64,000 nucleotides of DNA from Bin18 sp965242795 (GTDB taxonomy: Bacteria; Desulfobacterota; Binatia; Bin18). Position numbers and translations under genes: made by a program. The stretch lies in contig OZ251505.1 in assembly GCA_965242795.1 (NCBI GenBank), positions 62,001 through 126,000 on the forward strand. The letters are read 5' to 3'. The notes under the pieces were generated by a model, which searched no databases, was not told where the DNA came from, and saw only the letters and a list, made by a program, of their open reading frames with translations. Below are positions 16,930 through 23,866 of the stretch, one piece after another; within the stretch, counting starts at the first letter, position 1, and each line of letters opens with the position of its first letter.

Positions 16930-17241
16930 TCACGACTTGGGCGGCGCGGTTCGCTTGATGAGCGATTCGAGGGCGCGGCTCTGGACGTCGGATTGTTTGA
17001 TCATCGCTTCGAGAGCCCGCATAGTCTCGTCGTGCCGATCTGCATGTTCCTGGGCACGGGCGCGACCTTCCGTGCTCATCAGACGGAAACCTCGTAGAAT
17101 CAGAAAGGCGTTGACGATAGTTCCGGCGAGCGCGACGATAATTTGTCCGAGTCCGATCCAGGATGCCTGAGCCGTAGCGGCGCTTTGTCCCGCAATCGTG
17201 ACACGCTGTAAGGCGAGGGTAGCAGTTTCGAATTCAGTCAT
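16930..17241 (-). CDS. small membrane protein with coiled coil, unknown function
   Basis: The 103-residue product begins MTEFETATLALQRV and has one membrane helix (SWIGLGQIIVALAGTIVNAFLIL). A charged heptad-like C-terminal half follows (RAQEHADRHDETMRALEAMIKQ), likely a cytoplasmic coiled coil. GAAGGGGAAACC precedes ATG 17241. It lies directly upstream of the Uma2 gene on the same strand. The helix-plus-coil design recalls the small proteins at 44819-45217 and 58841-59146, although in those the helix is C-terminal. Confidence 0.6.
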   Translation of the reverse strand: MTEFETATLALQRVTIAGQSAATAQASWIGLGQIIVALAGTIVNAFLILRGFRLMSTEGRARAQEHADRHDETMRALEAMIKQSDVQSRALESLIKRTAPPKS

Positions 17242-17330
17242 GGTTTCCCCTTCTTTTTTCGCTGGTATGAAGGCCATTCTTAACCGAAGGGTAAGGCTGG
17301 ACGCAATGGAGACCCAACCGGTCGTCCAAC

Positions 17331-17957
17331 CTAACTCAGTATGGCGGCAATGCGGCGGCCGACTTCTTCCGGCGCGGCGTTGCCGTCCACGCGCTTAAGA
17401 ATGGCCTTCGCTTCGTAGAAGGGGACGATGGGCGCGGTCTCGGAGTGGTATTTTTCGAGCCGCGCGCGGCACGCCTGTTCGGTGTCGTCCTTGCGTTGGA
17501 TGACGCGGGGCGCAACGTCCGCGGGCGGGGGCCTGAATTCGACGTGATAGATTTCACCGGTGTCCGGGTCCAGACGGCGACCGGTGATGCGTTCGACGAT
17601 CAACTCGTCGGGTACTTGGATCTGTAATACGACGTCCAGGGCCAAGCCGGCTTTCTCCAACTCGGTGTTCAATGCCTCGGCCTGCGGCCGGGTGCGGGGA
17701 AATCCGTCCAGCATGAAGCCGTCCGCGCAGTCCGGTTGCTGAATGCGTTCGATGACCATCGCAATGACGAGGTCGTCCGGCACCAGGCCGCCGGCTTTCA
17801 TGTGGCCGTCGGCCTGCTTGCCCAAGGCCGTCCCCTGGCTGACCGCGGCGCGGAGCATGTCGCCGGTCGAAATATGCGAGATTCCGAACCTGTTGACCAA
17901 CGCTCTCGCCTGGGTTCCTTTGCCCGCGCCGGGCGGGCCGACCAGAATCATGCGCAT
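17331..17957 (-). CDS. adk: adenylate kinase
   Basis: Catalyses ATP + AMP to 2 ADP in the cytoplasm. About 208 residues: P-loop GPPGAGKGTQ at the N-terminus, AMP-binding ISTGDMLRAAV, DGFMLDGFPRTRPQAEAL, and the long-form LID (GRRLDPDTGEIYHVEFRPPP) without zinc cysteines. Start is taken at MRMILVGPPG (17957); a start at the second Met (17951) is equally compatible, and the in-frame extension to 18008 is not conserved. It is alone on the minus strand, divergent from the oxidoreductase at 18167. Confidence 0.96.
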   Translation of the reverse strand: MRMILVGPPGAGKGTQARALVNRFGISHISTGDMLRAAVSQGTALGKQADGHMKAGGLVPDDLVIAMVIERIQQPDCADGFMLDGFPRTRPQAEALNTELEKAGLALDVVLQIQVPDELIVERITGRRLDPDTGEIYHVEFRPPPADVAPRVIQRKDDTEQACRARLEKYHSETAPIVPFYEAKAILKRVDGNAAPEEVGRRIAAILS

Positions 17958-18166
17958 GAGGTCCGTCCTTTCCGTTGCATGACCGGATTGCCATGCGTGG
18001 TACGCCATTTGGGGTTACGACTGCGATTGAAAGGCGATTTGCATACCATATCGCGGCTAGGCGCGCCAAAGGGGCCATGTTAGGGTAGCACCCCGTTGGC
18101 AAAGGACAGAAAAACCTCGGATATCGGTCCCCTTGAAGGGGAGACGACGAGGAAAAAGGAGGACGT

Positions 18167-19024
18167 ATGAAGATTGGTATTTTCGAATTCTGTATCGACC
18201 GCTCGGTCGATCCCGCGGTGATCGCCAAACGCGCCGAGGAATTGGGCTTCGCCTCGTATTGGGTGCCCGAGCACCCGATCATTCCCATCAAGACGTCGTC
18301 GCCGTATCCGGCTTCGGACGACGGGCTCATTCCCGACGAGTACGGTCGGATCACCGATCCGTTCGTGTCGTTGGCGCGGGCGTCCGCGGTGACGACGAAG
18401 ATCGAACTCGGCACGGGCATCTGTCTGGTGCCGGAGCGCAATCCCCTCGAATTGGCCAAGGAAGTCGCAACCCTGGATCATTTCTCGAACGGGCGGTTCA
18501 TCTTCGGAATCGGCGCGGGCTGGCTCCGAGAAGAGACCGAGATCATGGGCGGCGACTTCGACCATCGCTGGGGGCAGACCAAGGATGCGGTGCTGGCGAT
18601 GAAGGAACTCTGGACCAAGGACGAGGCCGAGTATCACGGCAAGTATTACGACTTCCCCGCGGTCCGGTCGTTTCCGAAACCCGCACAAAAGCCCCATCCG
18701 CCGGTCTATATGGGTGGGTCGTCCAAATACGTGTTCAAGCGCGTGGTCGAGTGGGGGGACGGCTGGATGCCGGTGCTGTCACCCGTGGAAGACATCAAAG
18801 CCGGTCGGCAGCGGCTGAACGCAATGGCCGAAGCCGCGGGCCGCGACCCCAAGGAAATCAGCGTGCTGGCTTTCGGATTTCCCGAGAAGTTCCGGACCAA
18901 AGCGGCGATGGACGAGTTGGCCGCGGCCGGCGTGGACCACGCGACCGTGTGGCTGTTGCAGAGCGAGAACGGGGAAGCCGCGGTGCTGTCCGAGTTGGAG
19001 TCGCTCGCCCGCGAGTTGTTGTAG
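18167..19024 (+). CDS. luciferase-like (LLM), probably F420-dependent oxidoreductase A
   Basis: TIM-barrel flavin/F420 enzyme family. The 285-residue product opens MKIGIFEFCIDRSVDP and carries ELGFASYWVPEHP, the LARASAVTTKIELGTGICLVPERNP strand block, ATLDHFSNGRFIFGIGAGW and KPHPPVYMGGSS. These are the landmarks of single-component LLM proteins that use F420 or, less often, FMN. AAAGGAGG sits ahead of ATG 18167. A second family member follows in the same direction 72 bp on. The substrate cannot be inferred. Confidence 0.88.
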   Translation: MKIGIFEFCIDRSVDPAVIAKRAEELGFASYWVPEHPIIPIKTSSPYPASDDGLIPDEYGRITDPFVSLARASAVTTKIELGTGICLVPERNPLELAKEVATLDHFSNGRFIFGIGAGWLREETEIMGGDFDHRWGQTKDAVLAMKELWTKDEAEYHGKYYDFPAVRSFPKPAQKPHPPVYMGGSSKYVFKRVVEWGDGWMPVLSPVEDIKAGRQRLNAMAEAAGRDPKEISVLAFGFPEKFRTKAAMDELAAAGVDHATVWLLQSENGEAAVLSELESLARELL

Positions 19025-19096
19025 CGCGGCGTGGCTGAACGGCGGTCGATCCAGGTGGCGGCCCGGCGCCGCCGGCCGGGGCGGTGAGATCACGGA

Positions 19097-20125
19097 ATGA
19101 TGAAATTCGGCATCATGGTCATGCCGCAGCACCCGCGTGCCGATGCGCCGGTTGAGCGGTTCCGGCAGACGGTCGCGTTGACCCGCTTGGCGCGCGACGC
19201 CGGATTCGACTCGATCGCCTGCGGCCAGCACTTTCTGGCGCCGCCGTATCAGAATCTCCAAAGCGTGCCGCTGTTGGCGCGGCTGGCCGCGGAGAGCGGT
19301 TCGATGTCGCTCGTGCTGTCCGTGGTGCTGCTGCCGTTGTACAACCCGGTCGTTCTCGCAGAGGACGTCGCTTCGCTGGACGTCATTAGCGAAGGGCGGA
19401 CCGTCTTCGGGGTCGGCCTCGGCTACCGCGACGTCGAATATCAAGCCGCGGGTATTCGACGGGCCGAGCGGATTCCCCGTTTCGAGGAAGCCTTGACCCT
19501 CATCCGCCGCTTGTGGACCGAAGACGACGTCACGTTTCACGGTCGGCACTTCAACCTGGACCATGCGACGTGCACGATTCGGCCGGTCCAACGTCCCCAC
19601 CCGCCCATCTGGGTCGCGGCCAACAACGACAGCGCCATCAGGCGCGCCGGCCGGCTGCGGTGTGCATGGCTGGTGAATCCGCACGCCACGACGGAAACCT
19701 TGATCCGCCAAACGGCGTTGTATCGCGAGGCATTGGCCGCGGCTGGGCAGAAGGCCGACTCGGCGGACGATCCGGAGTTTCCCATCATCAAGGAACTCCA
19801 CGTCGCCGACACGCATGAAGAATCGTTGGCGGTGGCGCGCCCGTACCTCGAAAAGAAATATCAAGCCTACGCCGACTGGGGGCAGGACAAGGAACTGCCG
19901 GGCGACGAGTCGTTCCGCGTATCGTTCGACGAGCTGGCCAAGGACCGGTTCATCCTGGGCAGTGTCGAAGAAGTCGTCGAGCAGATTGACGCCCAACATC
20001 GGCGGCTGGGCGTCGATCACTTCATCTTCCGTATCTGGTGGCCGGGTATGCCGGTCGAACACGCCTACCGTGTGGTGGAATTGCTCGGCGCGCACGTGTT
20101 GCCGAAGTTCCGATCGAGTTCCTGA
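19097..20125 (+). CDS. luciferase-like (LLM), probably F420-dependent oxidoreductase B
   Basis: The 342-residue product starts MMKFGIMVMPQHPRAD. It has the family landmarks DAGFDSIACGQHFLAPPYQN, a nonprolyl cis-peptide region near SLVLSVVLLPLYNPVVLAEDVASLD, SEGRTVFGVGLGYRDVEY and RPHPPIWVAANND. It lies in tandem with 18167-19024 but is not a close copy of it. Either of two consecutive ATG codons (19097 and 19100) may start it. Role unknown; the tandem pair may act on related substrates. Confidence 0.87.
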   Translation: MMKFGIMVMPQHPRADAPVERFRQTVALTRLARDAGFDSIACGQHFLAPPYQNLQSVPLLARLAAESGSMSLVLSVVLLPLYNPVVLAEDVASLDVISEGRTVFGVGLGYRDVEYQAAGIRRAERIPRFEEALTLIRRLWTEDDVTFHGRHFNLDHATCTIRPVQRPHPPIWVAANNDSAIRRAGRLRCAWLVNPHATTETLIRQTALYREALAAAGQKADSADDPEFPIIKELHVADTHEESLAVARPYLEKKYQAYADWGQDKELPGDESFRVSFDELAKDRFILGSVEEVVEQIDAQHRRLGVDHFIFRIWWPGMPVEHAYRVVELLGAHVLPKFRSSS

Positions 20126-20152
20126 CAAGCCGGCCGGCCCAGCGTCGTCCGC

Positions 20153-20725
20153 TCACGCCGCGGTCAGGCGTCGGACGAGCCCGCTGGTGGGCAGCACCTC
20201 GGCGAACATGGAGGCTTGGGTGAGCAGCGTGGCGCGGTGCAGGTCGGCGTGACCGACTTTTCCCAGGGTTGGGTGTTCGACATCGCGCGTGGCGGTCGCG
20301 TCGTCCAGAAACAGGACCTTCAGGTTGCGCTGAAATCCCTCGCGCGCGGTGGTGTCGCAGCACATGTGCGTCATGTAGCCGGAAATGGCGACCTGCGTGA
20401 TTCCGTTGGCGCGTACGACCTCGTCCAGATCGGTTTGTGCGAATGCACCCGGATAGTGCTTGACGATCAACGGGTCTTGGCTGCGCGGTTCGAGCCGCGG
20501 ATGCAGCTCGAACCCGTGCGTCCCGCGCAGAAAAACGCCCCGCTCGCGCTGCAAGACTTCATGCTGAACATAGACGACGTGCATGCCTGCGTGTTCCGCG
20601 GCGTCGATCGCCGCCCGGATGTGCTCCAAGGCGGCATCGCCGTCGGGGATCGGGACTTTGCCGTCGAAGTATTCGTTCTGGACGTCGATGACGAGCAGGG
20701 CGGTCTTGGCGGGATCGAGCGACAT
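20153..20725 (-). CDS. isochorismatase-family cysteine hydrolase
   Basis: The family hydrolyses amides or vinyl ethers with a Cys-Asp-Lys triad. The 190-residue product has Asp14 in LLVIDVQNEYF, Lys89 in IVKHYPGAF and the Cys pair in GYMTHMCCDTTAREG (the first, Cys122, is the probable nucleophile). These are the expected triad positions for nicotinamidase/N-carbamoylsarcosinase-like enzymes. AAAGGAGGCCGCA precedes ATG 20725. The neighbouring oxidoreductase converges on it. Substrate unknown. Confidence 0.9.
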   Translation of the reverse strand: MSLDPAKTALLVIDVQNEYFDGKVPIPDGDAALEHIRAAIDAAEHAGMHVVYVQHEVLQRERGVFLRGTHGFELHPRLEPRSQDPLIVKHYPGAFAQTDLDEVVRANGITQVAISGYMTHMCCDTTAREGFQRNLKVLFLDDATATRDVEHPTLGKVGHADLHRATLLTQASMFAEVLPTSGLVRRLTAA

Positions 20726-20859
20726 TGCGGCCTCCTTTTGCAAATGGAGTGAAGGACTGGATCCGTTCGAGCTATACCGGACGCGCCTCAGCCGAGTAAA
20801 GCGCCTCGTGCTTGACTGCCGGCTCGGATAAGATAGATGGGCCGCTGAGGAGGACGCCT

Positions 20860-21174
20860 ATGATCTACGAACTGCGTACCTATCAATTGGCCTTCGGCGG
20901 TCTGCCCGAATATCTGGAGGTCGCCAAAACCATGATCCTGCCGGGAGTCGCAGCGCACGGGCTGGAGCCGGTCGGATTCTGGAGCAGCGAGATCGGCCAG
21001 CTCAACGAGGTCGTTCATCTGTGGGCGTATGCCGACCTGAACGAACGTCAAGCCAAATGGGCGCAGTGGGCTAAAGACCCGCGGCGCGTCGAGGTGGCGA
21101 AACGGCTGCGCGGCATCGTGCTCAGTCAGTCCAACAAGATCCTGAGCCCGACCGATTTTTCTCCCATGCGCTAG
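20860..21174 (+). CDS. NIPSNAP-family protein
   Basis: The 104-residue product begins MIYELRTYQLAFGGLPEYLE, the characteristic NIPSNAP opening (ferredoxin-like alpha/beta barrel), and includes EPVGFWSSEIGQLNEVVHLWAYADL. GAGGAGGACGCCT precedes ATG 20860. Bacterial NIPSNAP proteins have no firm biochemical role. A CusF-like lipoprotein follows after 12 bp, so the two are probably co-transcribed. Confidence 0.88.
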   Translation: MIYELRTYQLAFGGLPEYLEVAKTMILPGVAAHGLEPVGFWSSEIGQLNEVVHLWAYADLNERQAKWAQWAKDPRRVEVAKRLRGIVLSQSNKILSPTDFSPMR

Positions 21175-21186
21175 GCCCTTCGTCCG

Positions 21187-21516
21187 GTGAAGAAATTCCT
21201 CTTCTCCCTGTGCCTGTCCGCGGCCGCGGCCGGAGGCTGTGGGCCGCCGCCGACTCCCGAAATTCTGTACGGAGAGGGGATTGTCGAGAAGGTCATCCGC
21301 GCCGACCGGCGTTTGATCGTCGCGCACGAAGACATTCCCGACTTCATGGACGCGATGACCATGAGCTTCGAGGTGGACAAGCCGAGTCTGTTGGACAAGT
21401 TTCGGCCGGGCGACCGAATCCTCTTCACGTTGGAGCGGACCAAACTCACGCTCTATATGGTCGCCGCGGAAAAGATTGTCGACGACTCGGAGACGTCGGA
21501 GCCAGATCTCGAATAG
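21187..21516 (+). CDS. CusF-like copper-binding lipoprotein
   Basis: The 109-residue product (GTG 21187) has a lipoprotein signal (LFSLCLSAAAAGGCGPPP) and one small OB-fold-like domain. AHEDIPDFMDAMTMSFEV matches the CusF-type HEDIPGFMPAMTM motif, with one His and two Met as Cu(I)/Ag(I) ligands. CusF-like domains also occur at the N-terminus of Sco-type proteins. It follows the NIPSNAP gene closely. The likely role is periplasmic copper handling, fitting a copper-demanding organism, but no efflux genes are adjacent. Confidence 0.82.
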   Translation: MKKFLFSLCLSAAAAGGCGPPPTPEILYGEGIVEKVIRADRRLIVAHEDIPDFMDAMTMSFEVDKPSLLDKFRPGDRILFTLERTKLTLYMVAAEKIVDDSETSEPDLE

Positions 21517-21535
21517 GCGGGGATGACTGGAAAGC

Positions 21536-21835
21536 TCAGTCCCCCTCGTCCTTTTTCGGTCGGAAGAATCGGAAGATCCTGGCCGGGACGCCAAGGGGGG
21601 AAACCCGTTCCGGCTCGGCCTCGCGTTCGAGTTCCTCTTCGTAACGCCGTTCTTCGTCCAAGAGCTCCCAACTCGTCCCGCCGTAATCGTCGTCTTGAAC
21701 GTCGCGCGGTCGGTCGGGTGCAGACGACCCCCATGTCCAGGTGCCGAGGTTGCTGCCCGCGTCGTCGTGACGTGAGGGCTGAGCGGACGTGACCGAGCCG
21801 AGAACGAGACTGCCCACCAAACAAACGGCCAGCAT
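21536..21835 (-). CDS. hypothetical exported acidic protein
   Basis: About 99 residues if started at ATG 21835: hydrophobic signal (MLAVCLVGSLVLGSVTSAQP), then a charged low-complexity region (LLDEERRYEEELEREAEPERV) and a basic end. ATG 21916 in the same frame would add a region that reads as a longer hydrophobic N-terminus. Neither start has a strong ribosome site. No family recognised. Coding status is uncertain: the frame ends cleanly and does not overlap neighbours, but nothing else supports it. Confidence 0.45.
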   Translation of the reverse strand: MLAVCLVGSLVLGSVTSAQPSRHDDAGSNLGTWTWGSSAPDRPRDVQDDDYGGTSWELLDEERRYEEELEREAEPERVSPLGVPARIFRFFRPKKDEGD

Positions 21836-22102
21836 ACGAACGGTTAGGAAACGGATCGCCGGGGAGAGGAGAAGAAGCCCCTGGTCGAATGCAGTGAGGA
21901 ATCTTCGGCGCTGCATCGTGACGCTTTTGTACCACAGCCGAATGCTTCGGCCAACGTGAACTTGCTGGCGGAGAGAAGACCAGACCCAGAGCCACCAAGA
22001 CCGCGACATGGCCGGTGATCCGATCTCATGGTACGTAACGGCTTCGGGTGAGGCGCCGTTCCGCTCACCCGGTCAATTGAACTTCGAAGACGAGCCGAAC
22101 CC

Positions 22103-23308
22103 ATGAGAATTGCGTATTGCGACGCGTTTTCCGGCATCAGCGGCGACATGCTGGTCGCCGCACTGCTCGACCTGGGGCTGGAGTTGGACCGACTCGAAGC
22201 CGAGTGCGCCAAGCTGCCACTCGACGGATACACGGTGCAGCAATCCGAGCGCATGGTGAACGGCATCCGGGCCGTGGGGTTCAACGTGGAAGTCGAGGAG
22301 GGCCGGCAACCCGAGCGCAGTTTCCGGTCGATTTCGGATATGCTCACCGCCAGTTCGCTCGACCCGGCCGTCAAGGCGACCGCGCACGAAATTTTCACCA
22401 AGCTGGCCGAGGCCGAGGCGCACGTGCATCGCGTCAGCGTCGAGGACGTCCACTTTCACGAGGTCGGCGCGGTCGATTCGATCCTGGACGTGGTCGGCGT
22501 CGCGGTCGGGATCCACACACTGGGCATTCAGGCTGTCTATACCAGTCCGCTCCCCCTCGGCAGCGGGTTCGTCTCCGCGCGTCACGGACGACTGCCCGTA
22601 CCCGGGCCGGCAACCGCCGAACTCCTCAAGGGCTTTCCGGTCAGGTTCGAGGATGGCGAATCCGAGTTGGTCACGCCGACCGGCGCCGCGGTGCTGGCGG
22701 CCTTAGCCCGGCCCGACCCGCCGGAGTTCTCCATCGCCCGGACCGGCTACGGCGCAGGCCAACGCCAATTGGCCGACCGTCCGAACGTTCTGCGCGTCTG
22801 TATCGGAGACAGTCCGCCCGATGACCGATCCGCGGACCTCCGTATGGACCATCTGATGGTGCTGGAAACCCACATCGATGACCTGAACCCGGAATGGTAC
22901 GAGCACGTCGTGGAACGGCTGTTTGCCGCGGGCGCGCGGGACGTGTCCGTCACTCCGGTTCAAATGAAGAAGAACCGTCCGGGAGTATTGCTGTGGGTCT
23001 TGTGCGACCTCGGAGACCGGGACCGCCTGTCCCACATCATCTTGACGGAGACGTCGACGCTGGGGCTCCGCTCGTATCCGGTGAGCAGGCTGTCGCTCCG
23101 GCGCGAGCACAGGCACATCGTCACCGAGTATGGAACCGTGCGCGTAAAATGTTCTTATCCGCCGGACGGACGCGTGAACCACAGCCCCGAATACGAGGAC
23201 TGCAAACGGCTGGCACGTCAACACGCCGTGCCACTCGGTGCCGTGTACCGAGCGGCCACGCTGGCAGCGCAAAATCCCGGTACGGCTTCAGCCGGCGGTC
23301 GGGAATAG
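22103..23308 (+). CDS. larC: LarC-type nickel-pincer cofactor insertion protein
   Basis: LarC inserts nickel into the pyridinium dithiocarboxylate mononucleotide cofactor of lactate racemase and related enzymes, using CTP. The 401-residue product opens MRIAYCDAFSGISGDM, the LarC signature, with HFHEVGAVDSILDVVG, TPTGAAVLAALA and METHIDDLNPEWYEH-type blocks (here LETHIDDLNPEWYEH). Full length and unfused; some organisms split larC1/larC2 by a frameshift, but this gene is in one frame. No larA, larB or larE in the window. Converges with the peroxiredoxin gene (28-bp gap). Confidence 0.93.
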   Translation: MRIAYCDAFSGISGDMLVAALLDLGLELDRLEAECAKLPLDGYTVQQSERMVNGIRAVGFNVEVEEGRQPERSFRSISDMLTASSLDPAVKATAHEIFTKLAEAEAHVHRVSVEDVHFHEVGAVDSILDVVGVAVGIHTLGIQAVYTSPLPLGSGFVSARHGRLPVPGPATAELLKGFPVRFEDGESELVTPTGAAVLAALARPDPPEFSIARTGYGAGQRQLADRPNVLRVCIGDSPPDDRSADLRMDHLMVLETHIDDLNPEWYEHVVERLFAAGARDVSVTPVQMKKNRPGVLLWVLCDLGDRDRLSHIILTETSTLGLRSYPVSRLSLRREHRHIVTEYGTVRVKCSYPPDGRVNHSPEYEDCKRLARQHAVPLGAVYRAATLAAQNPGTASAGGRE

Positions 23309-23336
23309 TCGCGGCGCTCAAGCCCGCGGCGTCGGT

Positions 23337-23780
23337 CTATGAGGCCAGATCGGCGAGCACTTCGGCCGGGTGGGAGCGGGGATTCACCGAAGCATAGACC
23401 TTTTCGATGGTACCCTGTTCGTCGATCAGATAGCTGATCCGGCCGGCGTAGCCCGCGGTAGGTGCGTCGCAGGCACCGTAGGCCAGACCCATGCTACGCG
23501 TCGTGTCGCACAGCAAGACGAACGGAAACCCGAATTTGTCCGCAAACGTGGCGTTTTCCTCGACCGTGTCGAAACTCACGCCGAGCACCTCGACGTTGCG
23601 CTCGGTAAAGTCGGCGATCTGGTCGCAGAACCCGCGACCTTCGATCGTTCAACCGGGGGTGTCGGCCTTGGGGTAGAACCAGAGGAGGACTTTCTTGCCC
23701 CGCAGTGTAGAGAGACTGAGATCGTTTCCGCGGTGTGTCTTGACGGTGAAATCCGGGGCCGAGTCTCCGACGTTCAGCAT
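23337..23780 (-). CDS. selenocysteine-containing Bcp/PrxQ-type peroxiredoxin (in-frame UGA = Sec44)
   Basis: Thiol peroxidase reducing peroxides in the cytoplasm. Read through one TGA at 23651-23649 and the gene is a complete 147-residue AhpC/TSA-type protein: MLNVGDSAPDFTVKT, then LLWFYPKADTPG-U-TIEGRGFCDQ, LGVSFDTVEENATFADKFGF, CDTTRSMGLAYG and GYAGRISYLIDEQG. The UGA falls exactly on the peroxidatic Cys of the TPGCT motif. A Cys follows in GFCDQ, the probable resolving residue of Bcp proteins. AAAGGAGCACCGTC precedes ATG 23780. A SECIS-like hairpin follows the UGA. Sequence after the UGA keeps full family conservation, which argues against a pseudogene. Calling only the 3' part (from 23588) would lose the active site. 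Needs SelA/SelB/SelD elsewhere in the genome. Confidence 0.9.
23614..23647 (-). promoter_or_regulatory. bacterial SECIS-like hairpin of the peroxiredoxin gene
   Basis: Directly after the UGA (23651-23649), the transcript can fold as CGAUC paired with GAUCG, an internal loop of three and one bases, then GGUCGC paired with GCGACC around the 7-base loop GGGUUCU. The apical loop begins about 16 bases after the UGA and contains a GU, as expected for SelB-binding bacterial SECIS elements. Pairing was worked out by hand. Confidence 0.75.
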
Positions 23781-23866
23781 GACGGTGCTCCTTTCCATCG
23801 GCGAGGGCAGACAAGAGGACTCTGAAGTCGGATCTTCCTCGCTCTACTTGCGGCTGCATAGCCGGG

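Noticed and set aside
23337..23780. Treating the UGA-containing peroxiredoxin as a pseudogene
   Set aside because: The codon is exactly at the catalytic position, downstream sequence is fully conserved and a SECIS-like hairpin follows.
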